From: Lachnospiraceae bacterium NC2004
GTDB lineage: Bacteria > Bacillota > Clostridia > Lachnospirales > Lachnospiraceae
Direction: 5' to 3'
Assembly (NCBI GenBank): GCA_000621905.1
Contig: JHXB01000003.1
Coordinates: 1-64,000, forward strand
DNA length: 64,000 bases
In this document: positions 16,379 through 25,653 of the stretch, piece after piece
Numbering within the stretch: position 1 is the stretch's first letter
How the letters are laid out: every line of letters begins with the position of its first letter
Notes under the pieces: model-generated
What the model saw: the letters and a program-made list of their open reading frames with translations, nothing else
What the model was told of the DNA's origin: nothing
Database searches by the model: none
Translations under genes and position numbers: made by a program

Positions 16379-17512
16379 TTACTGTTTATCTCTAGATACA
16401 ATCATAGAAAGCTTATAAATTCTCCATACACACCAATTAATCAGCTTTGTTATAAAACTAGCATAGAGATATGAAAACCTACATCCAACAACCCGGTTAT
16501 GTTTTGACTCATGTATAAACAAGTCAGGAAAATCATTTTTCAGTGCAGAATGTATAGATTTAATTGAGTATTCAGTTTTTAATCGGTTTTGAGCATTTGA
16601 TGTAATCTTATTCCTTAGAACAGGATCTATCAAAGCACAGATTGCATTGGCCCACTCTTCTTTAGTATTATTACACAACAAACCATCTTCTCCGTCTATA
16701 ATAAAATTTGAATAAGGCTCAACATTTGAATAAATACCTGGAATTCCTGCTCTAGAATACTCAAAAAAGTGGTTCACATATTTTCCCTTATTAAACTCAT
16801 TTTCAATAAGAGGCATAACTCCAATGCTAAAACCATTATTATACAAACTTTTTCTGAATTCTTTTAAAGGTAGTTTATCAATATATACAGCATCATTTTC
16901 ATATGGGGTATCAGTTAAATCGGGATGTACATGATAAAAGTACCAATTTATAGGAACATTTAACATGTTGCTAAGTATCTCAAACGTTGGAGTTACACAA
17001 ATATCAAAACTCGAAGTATCGCTTATATTATTATAGTATACTATGTTCAAACATTCTTCATCATTTTGCTTTGGAGCTTTAACATCATTATCAACAACAG
17101 CACAGTTCATAACAATTCCTTTTGCATTTTTCGTTTTTTTCAAATTACTGTTCAGAAGCATCTCGGTTGTTGTAATCAAATAGTCCGAATTCCTCAGTGA
17201 TTGTTTTAAAGCTCTGATTCCATACATTTCTCTTAAATAAAAACCTTTTATAGCAAAAAAATCGTCATCTAATAAGGTTGCTGTAATTACATTATGTTTA
17301 CGCGCAATTTTAAGCAGTCTCGAAATATGAATTTTTTGCGGTCGAACAGCGATAACAACATCCGCCCACTTAACATCATCATTGTCAACATCATCAATAA
17401 TAATGGAACGAAAAGAAATGTCGTGAAAATCATTTGAGATTTTTATAAAAATCTCTTCAAAAATAATGCTAGATGGTTCTCTCATAGCATAAGTCATTAA
17501 TAAGTTAGACAT
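16379..17512 (-). CDS. Glycosyltransferase, GT4-like, array member 3
   Basis: A 377-residue paralogue with REPSSIIFEEIF near the N-terminus and DVVIAVRPQK (51-60). LLDDDFF is at 80-86, SIGVMPLIENEFNKGKYVNH follows later, and FFEYSRAGIPGIYSN is the donor-site-like segment. These EPS.I, RPQ and YSRAGIPGIYSN signatures are shared with the two genes upstream and set members 1-3 apart from 4-5. The last 35 residues contain Trp and basic residues with a hydrophobic face, a possible membrane-binding helix. The gene is AT-rich. The family fold is clear, the reaction is not. Confidence 0.75.
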   Translation of the reverse strand: MSNLLMTYAMREPSSIIFEEIFIKISNDFHDISFRSIIIDDVDNDDVKWADVVIAVRPQKIHISRLLKIARKHNVITATLLDDDFFAIKGFYLREMYGIRALKQSLRNSDYLITTTEMLLNSNLKKTKNAKGIVMNCAVVDNDVKAPKQNDEECLNIVYYNNISDTSSFDICVTPTFEILSNMLNVPINWYFYHVHPDLTDTPYENDAVYIDKLPLKEFRKSLYNNGFSIGVMPLIENEFNKGKYVNHFFEYSRAGIPGIYSNVEPYSNFIIDGEDGLLCNNTKEEWANAICALIDPVLRNKITSNAQNRLKTEYSIKSIHSALKNDFPDLFIHESKHNRVVGCRFSYLYASFITKLINWCVWRIYKLSMIVSRDKQ

Positions 17513-17595
17513 AATAAACTCCTAATTGTTGTATCAAAAGTCTCAAGCAATTCTTTTATATATAAAGAATATGGATAATATAAATATAATTAAAC

Positions 17596-18762
17596 TCAAT
17601 GTGTGTTTATAAACTTTCGAATCCATCTTGTATATCTGCTGACACGAAATAATTCTATAACCCATGCAAACCATTTAAAGACGTTTTCGTTAATCCAATC
17701 AATCAGCTTTATAAGTGGAAATATAGACAATTTAAACTTAAACTTATCAAGAGTTCGATATGAGTGGAGTTCAGGTACTTCACATAAAAACTTATCGTAT
17801 AATGATTTCATAGCGAATTCTTTTTTTAATCTATTTTGAGCATTATTAGAAATTTTTACCCTAAATGAATAATCCATCATTTTTGAAAATGCCTCAAGCC
17901 ATCCATCTATCGTGTTGTCAGAAAGTATTCCATCAACATCGCTATTTACAAAACCTTTGTAAGGATATACATTAGAATATATTCCAGGAATACCCGCTCT
18001 AGAGAATTCTAAGAAATGATTAACGTATTTCCCTCTGTTAAACTCATTGTCAATCAAAGGCATGATACCAAAATCATAATCCCCGTTAAACATAGAATCT
18101 CTGAATTCTTTAAGAGGCATTGTAGAATAATAATTGACTCTATTTGAATACTCAGTAGAAGATAAATCAGGATGAAGATTATAAAAAGTCCAGTTTATTC
18201 TCATCGGAAAAGTATTATTCAGTTTATCTAAAATTGGTATAATTATATTATTAAAACTTTCAAGTTCTCCAGAAACAGAATACAAAACGATATTAATACT
18301 ATCTCTATCTTTTAAAACTCTACTTTTAATCTCATTATCAGATATGCCAGTATGAAGCACAACACCTCTATTAGTCTCAGAATATCTTAATAGTTTATTC
18401 TTTAAGCTATCATTTGGTGAAATTACAACATCCGAATACTTAAGTGATTTTTTTACTTCTTGTGTTCCGTAAACAACCTTCATATACGGGCGTTCAACCG
18501 ACAACAAATCATCATCCATCAAAAGCATTGTAAATCTGTTTCTTCTTTTTGCATACTTAAAAAACCACGAAGTATGAAATCTTTGTGGTCTAACTACAAG
18601 AACTATATCTGCCCATTCGATATCAGACTTTTTAATTCTATCGGCAAGCACATCCCTAAATACAATCTCTTTATCATACTCGTTAGAAATATAATAAAAA
18701 AAATCTTTATAAATAATATTTGATGGTTCAATCATTCCGTATATCATAAGTAAGTGGGACAT
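17596..18762 (-). CDS. Glycosyltransferase, GT4-like, array member 2
   Basis: A 388-residue paralogue very like its two neighbours: IEPSNIIYKDFF (11-22), ADIVLVVRPQ (51-60), LMDDDLLS (81-88), DFGIMPLIDNEFNRGKYVNH and LEFSRAGIPGIYSN. The C-terminal 45 residues (WINENVFKWFAWVIELFRVS...) form a Trp-rich amphipathic tail. A possible internal promoter lies just upstream (18792-18820), in the 121-base gap to member 1, so the array may be transcribed in parts. The start has AAAGGATG nearby. Substrate unknown. Confidence 0.75.
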   Translation of the reverse strand: MSHLLMIYGMIEPSNIIYKDFFYYISNEYDKEIVFRDVLADRIKKSDIEWADIVLVVRPQRFHTSWFFKYAKRRNRFTMLLMDDDLLSVERPYMKVVYGTQEVKKSLKYSDVVISPNDSLKNKLLRYSETNRGVVLHTGISDNEIKSRVLKDRDSINIVLYSVSGELESFNNIIIPILDKLNNTFPMRINWTFYNLHPDLSSTEYSNRVNYYSTMPLKEFRDSMFNGDYDFGIMPLIDNEFNRGKYVNHFLEFSRAGIPGIYSNVYPYKGFVNSDVDGILSDNTIDGWLEAFSKMMDYSFRVKISNNAQNRLKKEFAMKSLYDKFLCEVPELHSYRTLDKFKFKLSIFPLIKLIDWINENVFKWFAWVIELFRVSRYTRWIRKFINTH

Positions 18763-18791
18763 TTATACACATCCTTTCAAACAAAAGTATA

Positions 18792-18820
18792 ATTATATTT
18801 AATACTAAAACTGCAGTCAG
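18792..18820 (-). promoter_or_regulatory. Possible internal promoter in the glycosyltransferase array
   Basis: CTGACT (18815-18820), 17 bases and TATAAT (18792-18797) on the minus strand. It lies about 30 bases before array member 2. The -10 box is perfect, the -35 box has four of six bases. AT-richness makes chance matches likely. Confidence 0.4.
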
Positions 18821-18883
18821 AAAAGAATTTAAAACTATTGCCAAAAGCTAATCGAACAGTCTTTATAGGTTAATCTCATATCT

Positions 18884-20029
18884 TTAAAATATTTTCTTTA
18901 TAATACGCATATACTTACTTATCCGAATAACTTCTATTACCCAAATGATATTTTTTCTAATGTGATCATTAAACCATTGTTCAAAGTCTACGCATCTAAA
19001 GTTACGAATTCTAATTCTTTTTGAATTGTAAGCAGATAATTCTGGAAAATCTAAAAGAAGCTGCTTAAATATAATATCACAAGAGAATTCATTTCTAAGC
19101 CTATTTTGTGCATTTATAGAAACTCTATTACGATTATTAATATTAAATAAATAATTTAAAGAATCAATCCATCCACGATGAGTATTATCACACAAAACGC
19201 CGTCTATCTTATCAATAACAAAATCTGAATACGGATATATGTTAGAATATACTCCAGGAATTCCAGCTCTCGAATACTCAAAATAATGATTAACATATTT
19301 ACCGTTATTAAATTTATTATCAATTAAAGGCATTATTCCAATATCATAATCTCCATTATGTAGTTTTTCTCTAAACTCGTTAAGCTCCATTCTTTCATAA
19401 TATGTAATATTAGTAAACCTTGTATTAGACATATCCGGGTGTATATTGAAAAAAAACCATTCTATACTATTTCCAAATAGTTGATATAATTCGTCCATAA
19501 TTGGTAAGATGTATTCGTTGAAATTACTTGTGTCTACAGAATTAGAATAATAAACAACTCTTATACTATTTGTTTTAAAAGTATTATGAGGTTTAATTTC
19601 TCTCTTCGATATAGCTGTATGCAAAACGACGGGTCGTTTAGATTTAGTGTATTTAAGAATGCTTTTAGCTAGATAAATATTTGGAGAAATTGTGACATCA
19701 GCGTATCTCAATGCGAATTTAATCTCATGAGTACCAAATATTGATTGCATATATAGCCCATCTATTGAGAATAAATCGTCATCAATATACACTCCTGTAA
19801 ACTTTCCTTTTTTTTTTGCTAATTTAACAATGCTTGAAACGTATTGAATCTGCGGTCTAATAGCAATAACTACATCTGACCATTCTACATCAGTTGTTAA
19901 TATGTCAAATGACGATATAAACCTAACAGATACACCGTGTTTATCGAGGTCTGTAATATTATCAAAAAAATCTCTAAGCATAATATTAGAAGGTTCAACA
20001 TATCCATATACAAAAAGTACATTAGCCAT
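18884..20029 (-). CDS. Glycosyltransferase, GT4-like, array member 1
   Basis: A 381-residue paralogue, the first of the five in transcription order, 38 bases after the ABC flippase gene. It shows VEPSNIMLRDFF (11-22), SDVVIAIRPQ (51-60), YIDDDLFS (81-88), DIGIMPLIDNKFNNGKYVNH and FEYSRAGIPGVYSN. The Glu of FEYSRAG fits the first Glu of the GT4 EX7E motif, while the second acidic residue is missing. It ends in a basic, Trp-containing amphipathic tail (about 345-381). The upstream gene order implies that it acts on the same lipid-linked glycan that the flippase moves. Confidence 0.75.
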   Translation of the reverse strand: MANVLFVYGYVEPSNIMLRDFFDNITDLDKHGVSVRFISSFDILTTDVEWSDVVIAIRPQIQYVSSIVKLAKKKGKFTGVYIDDDLFSIDGLYMQSIFGTHEIKFALRYADVTISPNIYLAKSILKYTKSKRPVVLHTAISKREIKPHNTFKTNSIRVVYYSNSVDTSNFNEYILPIMDELYQLFGNSIEWFFFNIHPDMSNTRFTNITYYERMELNEFREKLHNGDYDIGIMPLIDNKFNNGKYVNHYFEYSRAGIPGVYSNIYPYSDFVIDKIDGVLCDNTHRGWIDSLNYLFNINNRNRVSINAQNRLRNEFSCDIIFKQLLLDFPELSAYNSKRIRIRNFRCVDFEQWFNDHIRKNIIWVIEVIRISKYMRIIKKIF

Positions 20030-20067
20030 TTTTAACCTCCAATAACTACACTTTATTTTTTCCTTCC

Positions 20068-21801
20068 TTACCTCTCCCTAACAATCTTACCATCTTCAAC
20101 CCTATAGACTATATCACAACCTTCAATTGTTGTAAGTCTATGAGCGATAATAACCATGGTTTTCTTGCCGTGGAGAGAATTAACAGAATCCATAATTGCT
20201 GCCTCAGTCTCATTATCAAGCGCTGATGTAGCCTCATCAAAAACAATCAACTCCGGATCATTGTAAAGAGCTCTTGCAATTCCTATACGCTGCCTCTGAC
20301 CACCGGAAAGCCTTACACCGCGCTCTCCTATCTTGGTATTAATACCTTCAGGCAAAGTATTAATAAAATCAAGTATCTTAGCTTCGTCAAGTGCCCTGTT
20401 AACCTGATCAATATCAATATCTTTCTCATCAACACCAAATGCTACATTTGCTGCAATGGTATCGTCAAGCATAAACATCATCTGAGGAATATAGCCAACC
20501 TTACTAAGCCAACCGGTGTAGTCTTCCCTGATATCAACTCCATCAGACAGTATTGAACCTTCATAGATATTAAGTAAACCAAGAAGAATATCAACTGATG
20601 TAGTTTTTCCCGAACCGGTCGTACCAACAATTCCGACTGATTTACCAACTGGAATAACCATATCCGCATTATCAAGTACGACTTTATCGGAATTAGGATA
20701 CATATATGTAACGTTCTTAAGCTCGCACTCCTTGGTTAAAGTGATATTGATACCGTTATTCTTAGTCTGCTCGTCGTTATCTTCAATTTCTTTAATACTT
20801 CTCATTGTCTCGTTAAGAGCAATAAGATTAGGCTCGTTATATGCAAGCGAGTTATATGCTGCACTTATTCTGTTAGCAGAAGGAAGCAGCCTTACTGCAG
20901 CTACTGCAAATGCAGACAATTGAGGCATCAACTGTTCAACATCCTTGCCGTAGAATAAAAGAATCGAAATGAAAGCCAATAATACAGATATTGTAACTGA
21001 TTCAATAATTAACCTCGGAGCATTGGCAAGTACATTACAGTTTCTGTTTATCTGAGCACCTTTATATGCATACTTCTGATAATTCTCAACAAAGAACTTA
21101 TCGATATTAGATACCTTAACTTCCTTGATACCACTTACCGCCTGTATGATCCAGGAATTAGTCTTAGCATTAATCTCTCTTGCTTCATCACCGTACTTAG
21201 CCATTATAGGCTTGATTACCTTAGCTATAAGTAGCATTTCTATACCAAGAGATACAACGACAATAAGAGCCATTGTTGGATTGATGATAAGAATGGCTAT
21301 AAATATAACAACAGTAATTATAGCTTCCGTATATATCATCATGACATTGCTAAGCATAAAGAATGTTCCGTCTACGTCTCCGATGATTGTACGTATTACT
21401 TCACCGGTTGATATATTAAGGAAATACTCATACGGTCTCTTTAGTATTGTCGCCATAATCTGCTTTTGTAAAAGCACTCTGTTATTACACAAGAAACGCT
21501 GCTGAACATAATACTCAAAATACAAAAATGCATCCTTAACTATATAAATTATAATCATCATAATTAAGGTTGCAATCAAAAATGTCTTAGCCGAATGAAG
21601 ATCTAACAGATTACATACATAAATAGCAAACTTATTTGTACTGAAAAACTCAGGATTTAATATATTAGTCATTACAGGCACAATTAACGAAACTCCTATC
21701 GTCTCAAAAAATGCTCCTATAACCATGAGTACAACAATAATACCTATCTTTATCTTCTGAGTTTTGTCTAGAACCTCATTAAAACGTCTGAATAAAAACA
21801 T
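20068..21801 (-). CDS. ABC transporter, fused membrane and ATPase domains (PglK/MsbA-type glycolipid flippase)
   Basis: A 577-residue half-transporter with six predicted membrane spans in about residues 20-310 and an ATPase domain in about 345-577. The ATPase domain shows Walker A GTTGSGKTT, signature LSGGQRQRIGIARAL, Walker B LIVFDEATSALD and an H-loop IAHRLTT. Family members flip lipid-linked oligosaccharides, as PglK does in Campylobacter protein glycosylation. The position between GT genes supports that role. No Wzx-type flippase is visible in the locus, so this is the best candidate for moving the finished lipid-linked glycan across the membrane. Drug or lipid export is a less likely alternative. 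Confidence 0.85.
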   Translation of the reverse strand: MFLFRRFNEVLDKTQKIKIGIIVVLMVIGAFFETIGVSLIVPVMTNILNPEFFSTNKFAIYVCNLLDLHSAKTFLIATLIMMIIIYIVKDAFLYFEYYVQQRFLCNNRVLLQKQIMATILKRPYEYFLNISTGEVIRTIIGDVDGTFFMLSNVMMIYTEAIITVVIFIAILIINPTMALIVVVSLGIEMLLIAKVIKPIMAKYGDEAREINAKTNSWIIQAVSGIKEVKVSNIDKFFVENYQKYAYKGAQINRNCNVLANAPRLIIESVTISVLLAFISILLFYGKDVEQLMPQLSAFAVAAVRLLPSANRISAAYNSLAYNEPNLIALNETMRSIKEIEDNDEQTKNNGINITLTKECELKNVTYMYPNSDKVVLDNADMVIPVGKSVGIVGTTGSGKTTSVDILLGLLNIYEGSILSDGVDIREDYTGWLSKVGYIPQMMFMLDDTIAANVAFGVDEKDIDIDQVNRALDEAKILDFINTLPEGINTKIGERGVRLSGGQRQRIGIARALYNDPELIVFDEATSALDNETEAAIMDSVNSLHGKKTMVIIAHRLTTIEGCDIVYRVEDGKIVRER

Positions 21802-21816
21802 ATCTGCTCCAATTAA

Positions 21817-22911
21817 TTAGTAACTGAATATTAAATCTTTTATAATATCAAGTTGTTTATTATATAAGAATCCCTCATTGTATGCATCATACGATGCAAA
21901 AGCCATTTTAGCCCACTTTTCAGTATCATTTAATATCTTATATAAAGAAGTTGAATACTCATCATCTTCTGCTAAGATTCCAAAACTATCATTTACAATC
22001 TCAAGGTTAAACCCAACCGGTGATGCAATAACTGGAACTCCGGCAGCCATATACTGGATAAGCTTAAATCCACCCTTACCTCTTGTAAACTCATTATCTA
22101 AAAGAGGCATAATTCCAACATGTGCGTGTGATATTGCTTTAATAGCAGCTTTTCTCGACCATTTAACGGACGATACCATAAGATTATCTATCTTGCTATT
22201 ATATATAAACGGAGTATTACAAACAACAGTCATCATAACAGGAACATCAGATTGTTTGGCAAACTCTTCAATTTCAGGCATTATCCTTTTTACATTTTCA
22301 AGATTGGCCGAAGTTCCAACCCAGACAATACGTAACTGTTCCTTTAGAGACTTACATCTATTTTCAACACTCTTTTTTATGTTTATCTTACTAAAATCGC
22401 CGTCTGTTGTTGGCAAAAGACTAACCTTATCATGTACAGTGTCTGGTAAAGTATCTTTAAGATACTCATTGGTCACAATAATATGATCACTGTTCTTAAT
22501 CAGAAGCTCAGATTCATATTTAGATATCTCTCCGGAATAAAGGATATTGTCATCAAAATCCCATATTACTCTACTCTTCTTATATAATTTCTTAAGAAGA
22601 GGTCTGATATACAATGGAGTTCGTCTTGGAACTGTACTTCTTGAAACAAAGACCACATCCGGCCTACTAATTAAATCAGATATAACAAAGGCAAGCATTC
22701 TTAACGACATTAATATATAAAGCAATGCCATTGTTATCTTCCTGATTATTCCGGTTCTGACACTCATGTTAACCTTAAACATCATGTCATTCATAAGATC
22801 ATGACAAATGATATCACATCCGTCTAATCTTTTATTATTAACGTATTGATAAGCCCTGTAATAGCAGGATGGACCGCTATTATGGTTTCTTACATATAAA
22901 CTAATCCTCAT
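21817..22911 (-). CDS. Glycosyltransferase, GT4-like
   Basis: A 364-residue GT-B-type protein with an N-terminal NHNSGPSCYYRAYQYV segment and an acidic WDFDDNILY (about 116-124). The C-terminal half has HVGIMPLLDNEFTRGKGGFK and IQYMAAGVPVIASPVGFNLE. The GIMPLLDNEF.RGK stretch is clearly related to the same segment in the five-gene array, so this gene may be its more ancestral relative. It lies 15 bases upstream of the flippase gene and belongs to the same operon. Donor and acceptor unknown. Confidence 0.8.
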   Translation of the reverse strand: MRISLYVRNHNSGPSCYYRAYQYVNNKRLDGCDIICHDLMNDMMFKVNMSVRTGIIRKITMALLYILMSLRMLAFVISDLISRPDVVFVSRSTVPRRTPLYIRPLLKKLYKKSRVIWDFDDNILYSGEISKYESELLIKNSDHIIVTNEYLKDTLPDTVHDKVSLLPTTDGDFSKINIKKSVENRCKSLKEQLRIVWVGTSANLENVKRIMPEIEEFAKQSDVPVMMTVVCNTPFIYNSKIDNLMVSSVKWSRKAAIKAISHAHVGIMPLLDNEFTRGKGGFKLIQYMAAGVPVIASPVGFNLEIVNDSFGILAEDDEYSTSLYKILNDTEKWAKMAFASYDAYNEGFLYNKQLDIIKDLIFSY

Positions 22912-22941
22912 AATTGTCTAAAATATGCTTATTCTAATTAA

Positions 22942-23868
22942 TCAATACTTCCCCATCAATATCAAAGAAGCAAATATCTTATCATCTCCGGGGCGCTGTC
23001 TATAGATTCCAAGCTTCTTTTTAAGACCTATTCTCTTAACAAAGCTATTCTTAGCGGCAAGAAGCTTCTTGGCTTTCTCTATCTTCTCGTTCGCAGGGAA
23101 TCTCTCTTCATATATCCTTACGAATTCACTTAGCTGCATACTAATCTTGTTCTTAGACTTGCTATAATTAGCGGTCCTTGTCTTCATCTCGCCAACCTTA
23201 GTTGTATCATTGCCAACAGCGTTATCGCCGTGTTGTCTATAATAAATACGAGATACCTCATCATAGTAATGTCTGCCAAATGCAGTCGCAGTAAGGTATA
23301 TCCACCAATCATGCATATATGTATAATTAGGGAATTCCTTTATAACAATGTCGCGAAGTAGGTCGTTAAACACCGCAGTACAGCCGTAGACAACATTTTC
23401 AACCATAGCATTTTCAAATGAAGCTCGTACGCCTGATCTGTCAATCTCGCTCTCAATCGGTTCAAGATTCTCATCAACCAACGTTACCGCGCTACTATAT
23501 AGGTAAGGCATCTTATTAGCAAATGAATCAATACTCTCTATAGCTCTGCTGAGTTTATCAGGAAGCCATACGTCATCCTGATCGGCAAACGCATAATAAT
23601 CAGCGCGTGGCGACTCTTTTAAAAGTGTGAAGAACCCTTTTATTACACCGATATTCTCGCCCTTAATTAGAGTAATCTTATCATTATAGAATCTTATAAG
23701 GTCATGAATGATGTTGGTAGTCTCATCCTCAGAGCCATCATCCCTAATAATTAGCTGGACATCAGCAAGCCCTTTAGCTATGCAATCCTGCGTCATAATG
23801 GAATCAATCTGCTCTTTCAAGTACTTCTCACCATTATAAGTAGTCATTAACACGTTAATAATCTTCAT
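22942..23868 (-). CDS. Glycosyltransferase family 2
   Basis: A GT-A-fold enzyme of 308 residues. MKIINVLMTTYNGEKYLKEQ opens the nucleotide-binding fold and LIIRDDGSEDET follows at about 40-51. The metal-binding DXD-type motif is in YYAFADQDDVWLPDKL, the arrangement seen in rhamnosyl-/WbbL-like transferases. The start at 23868 (ATG) was chosen for its AGGTG binding site; an in-frame GTG three codons earlier is less likely. It sits between two GT4 genes. The sugar transferred cannot be told from sequence. Confidence 0.88.
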   Translation of the reverse strand: MKIINVLMTTYNGEKYLKEQIDSIMTQDCIAKGLADVQLIIRDDGSEDETTNIIHDLIRFYNDKITLIKGENIGVIKGFFTLLKESPRADYYAFADQDDVWLPDKLSRAIESIDSFANKMPYLYSSAVTLVDENLEPIESEIDRSGVRASFENAMVENVVYGCTAVFNDLLRDIVIKEFPNYTYMHDWWIYLTATAFGRHYYDEVSRIYYRQHGDNAVGNDTTKVGEMKTRTANYSKSKNKISMQLSEFVRIYEERFPANEKIEKAKKLLAAKNSFVKRIGLKKKLGIYRQRPGDDKIFASLILMGKY

Positions 23869-23898
23869 ATTATGCACCTAATCTTTCTATTTATACCA

Positions 23899-25029
23899 TT
23901 AATGAATGTCATTGTCAACCGCTTGATATATATATAGCATTTCACTATAGACCTTTTCATTACTGTAGTCCTCAATCACTCTTTGATTATGTTGCCCCAT
24001 TTTTTTTAGATTAGTATTGCTTATTAAGTCAATTATTGCAGCCACCCAGGAATTAACATCACCGGGAGCCACTCTTACACCTCCGTTTTTATCAATAAGG
24101 TCTTTATTACCTCTGATATCTGATACGATTGCCGGCATTCCCGATGCCATGGCTTCCATAAGAGAAACGTTAAGCCCCTCCCTATAAGAAGGAAGAAGGT
24201 AAATATCAGTAGCTTTCATAAGATCCTTAATATCTTCCCTATACCCAAGCAGATGCACATTATCGCCTAAGCAAAGATTCTTAATAAGTCTCTTAAGCTC
24301 CGGCTTTAATACGCCATCACCTGCAATAAAGTAATGTAGATTCTTATGCCCCATCTCATTAATCAGAACATCAAGCGCCCTTATTACAGTCTCATGATTC
24401 TTATTAGAATTAAGCTCTCCGACCGATAACATAGCTATATCAGTGCTTAGAATATTAAGCTCTTCTCTTATGTTAAATGTATTAACATTAAAATCTTTAT
24501 AGTCCTTAACATTTACACCGACACCGTGAACATACCTGATATTGGTATTAAATCTATTATATGCTCTATCATAATCTTCTGTATTGATTGTGATTATCGT
24601 ATCTGTTAATCCACTTAAAAGCTTCTCTACAGGATAAAACATAAGCCACATCTTAAGTGGCGCACCCTTATAAAAATGAAATCCGTGAGCCGTATATATG
24701 ACCTTAGTCCCTCTATCTCTTGCCTTCTTAGCTGCAAATCTTGTCAACGCCGCAGCAACAGGCGTATGACAGTGAATAATATCGAAATCATAGTGATTAA
24801 TAAGCGCATAAAGATGTCTAAACGCCTCAATATTGGCAAATGATAACGGGCTCCTTGAAAACCCTATATCATGCACCTTTACAGGCACGTCAAATGTCAT
24901 ATTAACATCTTTCAACTTCTTATTCGTTGCTATATGTATTTCATAACCTTTAGAATTAAGAATCTCCAAATCATTCTTTAGAAATCCAAAAAAACTAATA
25001 TTGGTTGTAACTATTAATGCTTTTTTCAT
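23899..25029 (-). CDS. Glycosyltransferase family 4 (PglA/EpsD-like)
   Basis: A 376-residue GT4 enzyme: N-terminal LIVTTNISFFGFLKNDLE, IIHCHTPVAAALTRFAA, the YTAHGFHFYKGAP motif typical of the PglA/EpsD group, and the donor-site EX7E segment YREGLNVSLMEAMASGMPAI. This group adds a HexNAc or Gal residue to an undecaprenyl-linked amino sugar, so it is probably the second transferase of the pathway, after the PglC-type enzyme. The ATG at 25029 has AGGTGA upstream; an in-frame GTG three codons earlier overlaps the preceding stop. Both catalytic glutamates look intact, unlike in the five-gene array. Confidence 0.88.
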   Translation of the reverse strand: MKKALIVTTNISFFGFLKNDLEILNSKGYEIHIATNKKLKDVNMTFDVPVKVHDIGFSRSPLSFANIEAFRHLYALINHYDFDIIHCHTPVAAALTRFAAKKARDRGTKVIYTAHGFHFYKGAPLKMWLMFYPVEKLLSGLTDTIITINTEDYDRAYNRFNTNIRYVHGVGVNVKDYKDFNVNTFNIREELNILSTDIAMLSVGELNSNKNHETVIRALDVLINEMGHKNLHYFIAGDGVLKPELKRLIKNLCLGDNVHLLGYREDIKDLMKATDIYLLPSYREGLNVSLMEAMASGMPAIVSDIRGNKDLIDKNGGVRVAPGDVNSWVAAIIDLISNTNLKKMGQHNQRVIEDYSNEKVYSEMLYIYQAVDNDIH

Positions 25030-25034
25030 AGTAT

Positions 25035-25652
25035 TCACCTGTAATATATGCCGTCAATATTCTTAAACCATATACTCTTCATCCCTAATCTATCGGGTGC
25101 AATAAAATCCTTGTTAATATTGTCACCTATATATACCATATCAGAGTAAGACACATCAAAGTACTCCTGCATTTTGACAAATGCCGCTTCGTTAGGCTTT
25201 CTAAACTCTGCACCTCCAAGCGAATCAGTGATTATAATATTATCAGCAACCTCATCAAGCTTAAGAGCTTTAATCTTAGCTGTCTGACCTTCTACTCTCC
25301 CGTCAGTAATTACACCGAGCAGCTTTATCTCTTTTATGTCAAGCAACATGTCATATACACCGGGATAATAATCAATATCAGGCTCCTGAAACCTATATAC
25401 AGTAAGGGCTTCATCCTTTTTGTCAATCATATCATATTCGGCAAGAACCTCATCAATAGCCTTGCCGCCTGACATAAACACATTCCACATTTTATCTTCA
25501 ATCTCAGATATGCCGAAAGTTTCTGCAATCTTCTTATATCCACTCCTAATGTACTGTTTCTCTCCGTAAAGAGTATCATCAAGGTCAAATATGACAACAT
25601 CTACATCATCAATATGATTCACAACTTCTAAAATGCTATCAATCTCTATCAT
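25035..25652 (-). CDS. HAD-superfamily hydrolase (probable phosphatase)
   Basis: A 205-residue HAD hydrolase with the nucleophile motif FDLDDTLYG (Asp at about residue 23), a cap region, a Lys-containing motif III in GAEFRKPNEAAF and the motif IV YIGDNINKDF. The ATG at 25652 was preferred over an in-frame TTG because AAGGA precedes it. It starts one base after the ATP-grasp stop, implying translational coupling. HAD/ATP-grasp pairs recur in glycan loci, where the phosphatase may release a phosphate from an activated precursor. The precise substrate is unknown. Confidence 0.85.
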   Translation of the reverse strand: MIEIDSILEVVNHIDDVDVVIFDLDDTLYGEKQYIRSGYKKIAETFGISEIEDKMWNVFMSGGKAIDEVLAEYDMIDKKDEALTVYRFQEPDIDYYPGVYDMLLDIKEIKLLGVITDGRVEGQTAKIKALKLDEVADNIIITDSLGGAEFRKPNEAAFVKMQEYFDVSYSDMVYIGDNINKDFIAPDRLGMKSIWFKNIDGIYYR

Positions 25653-25653
25653 T

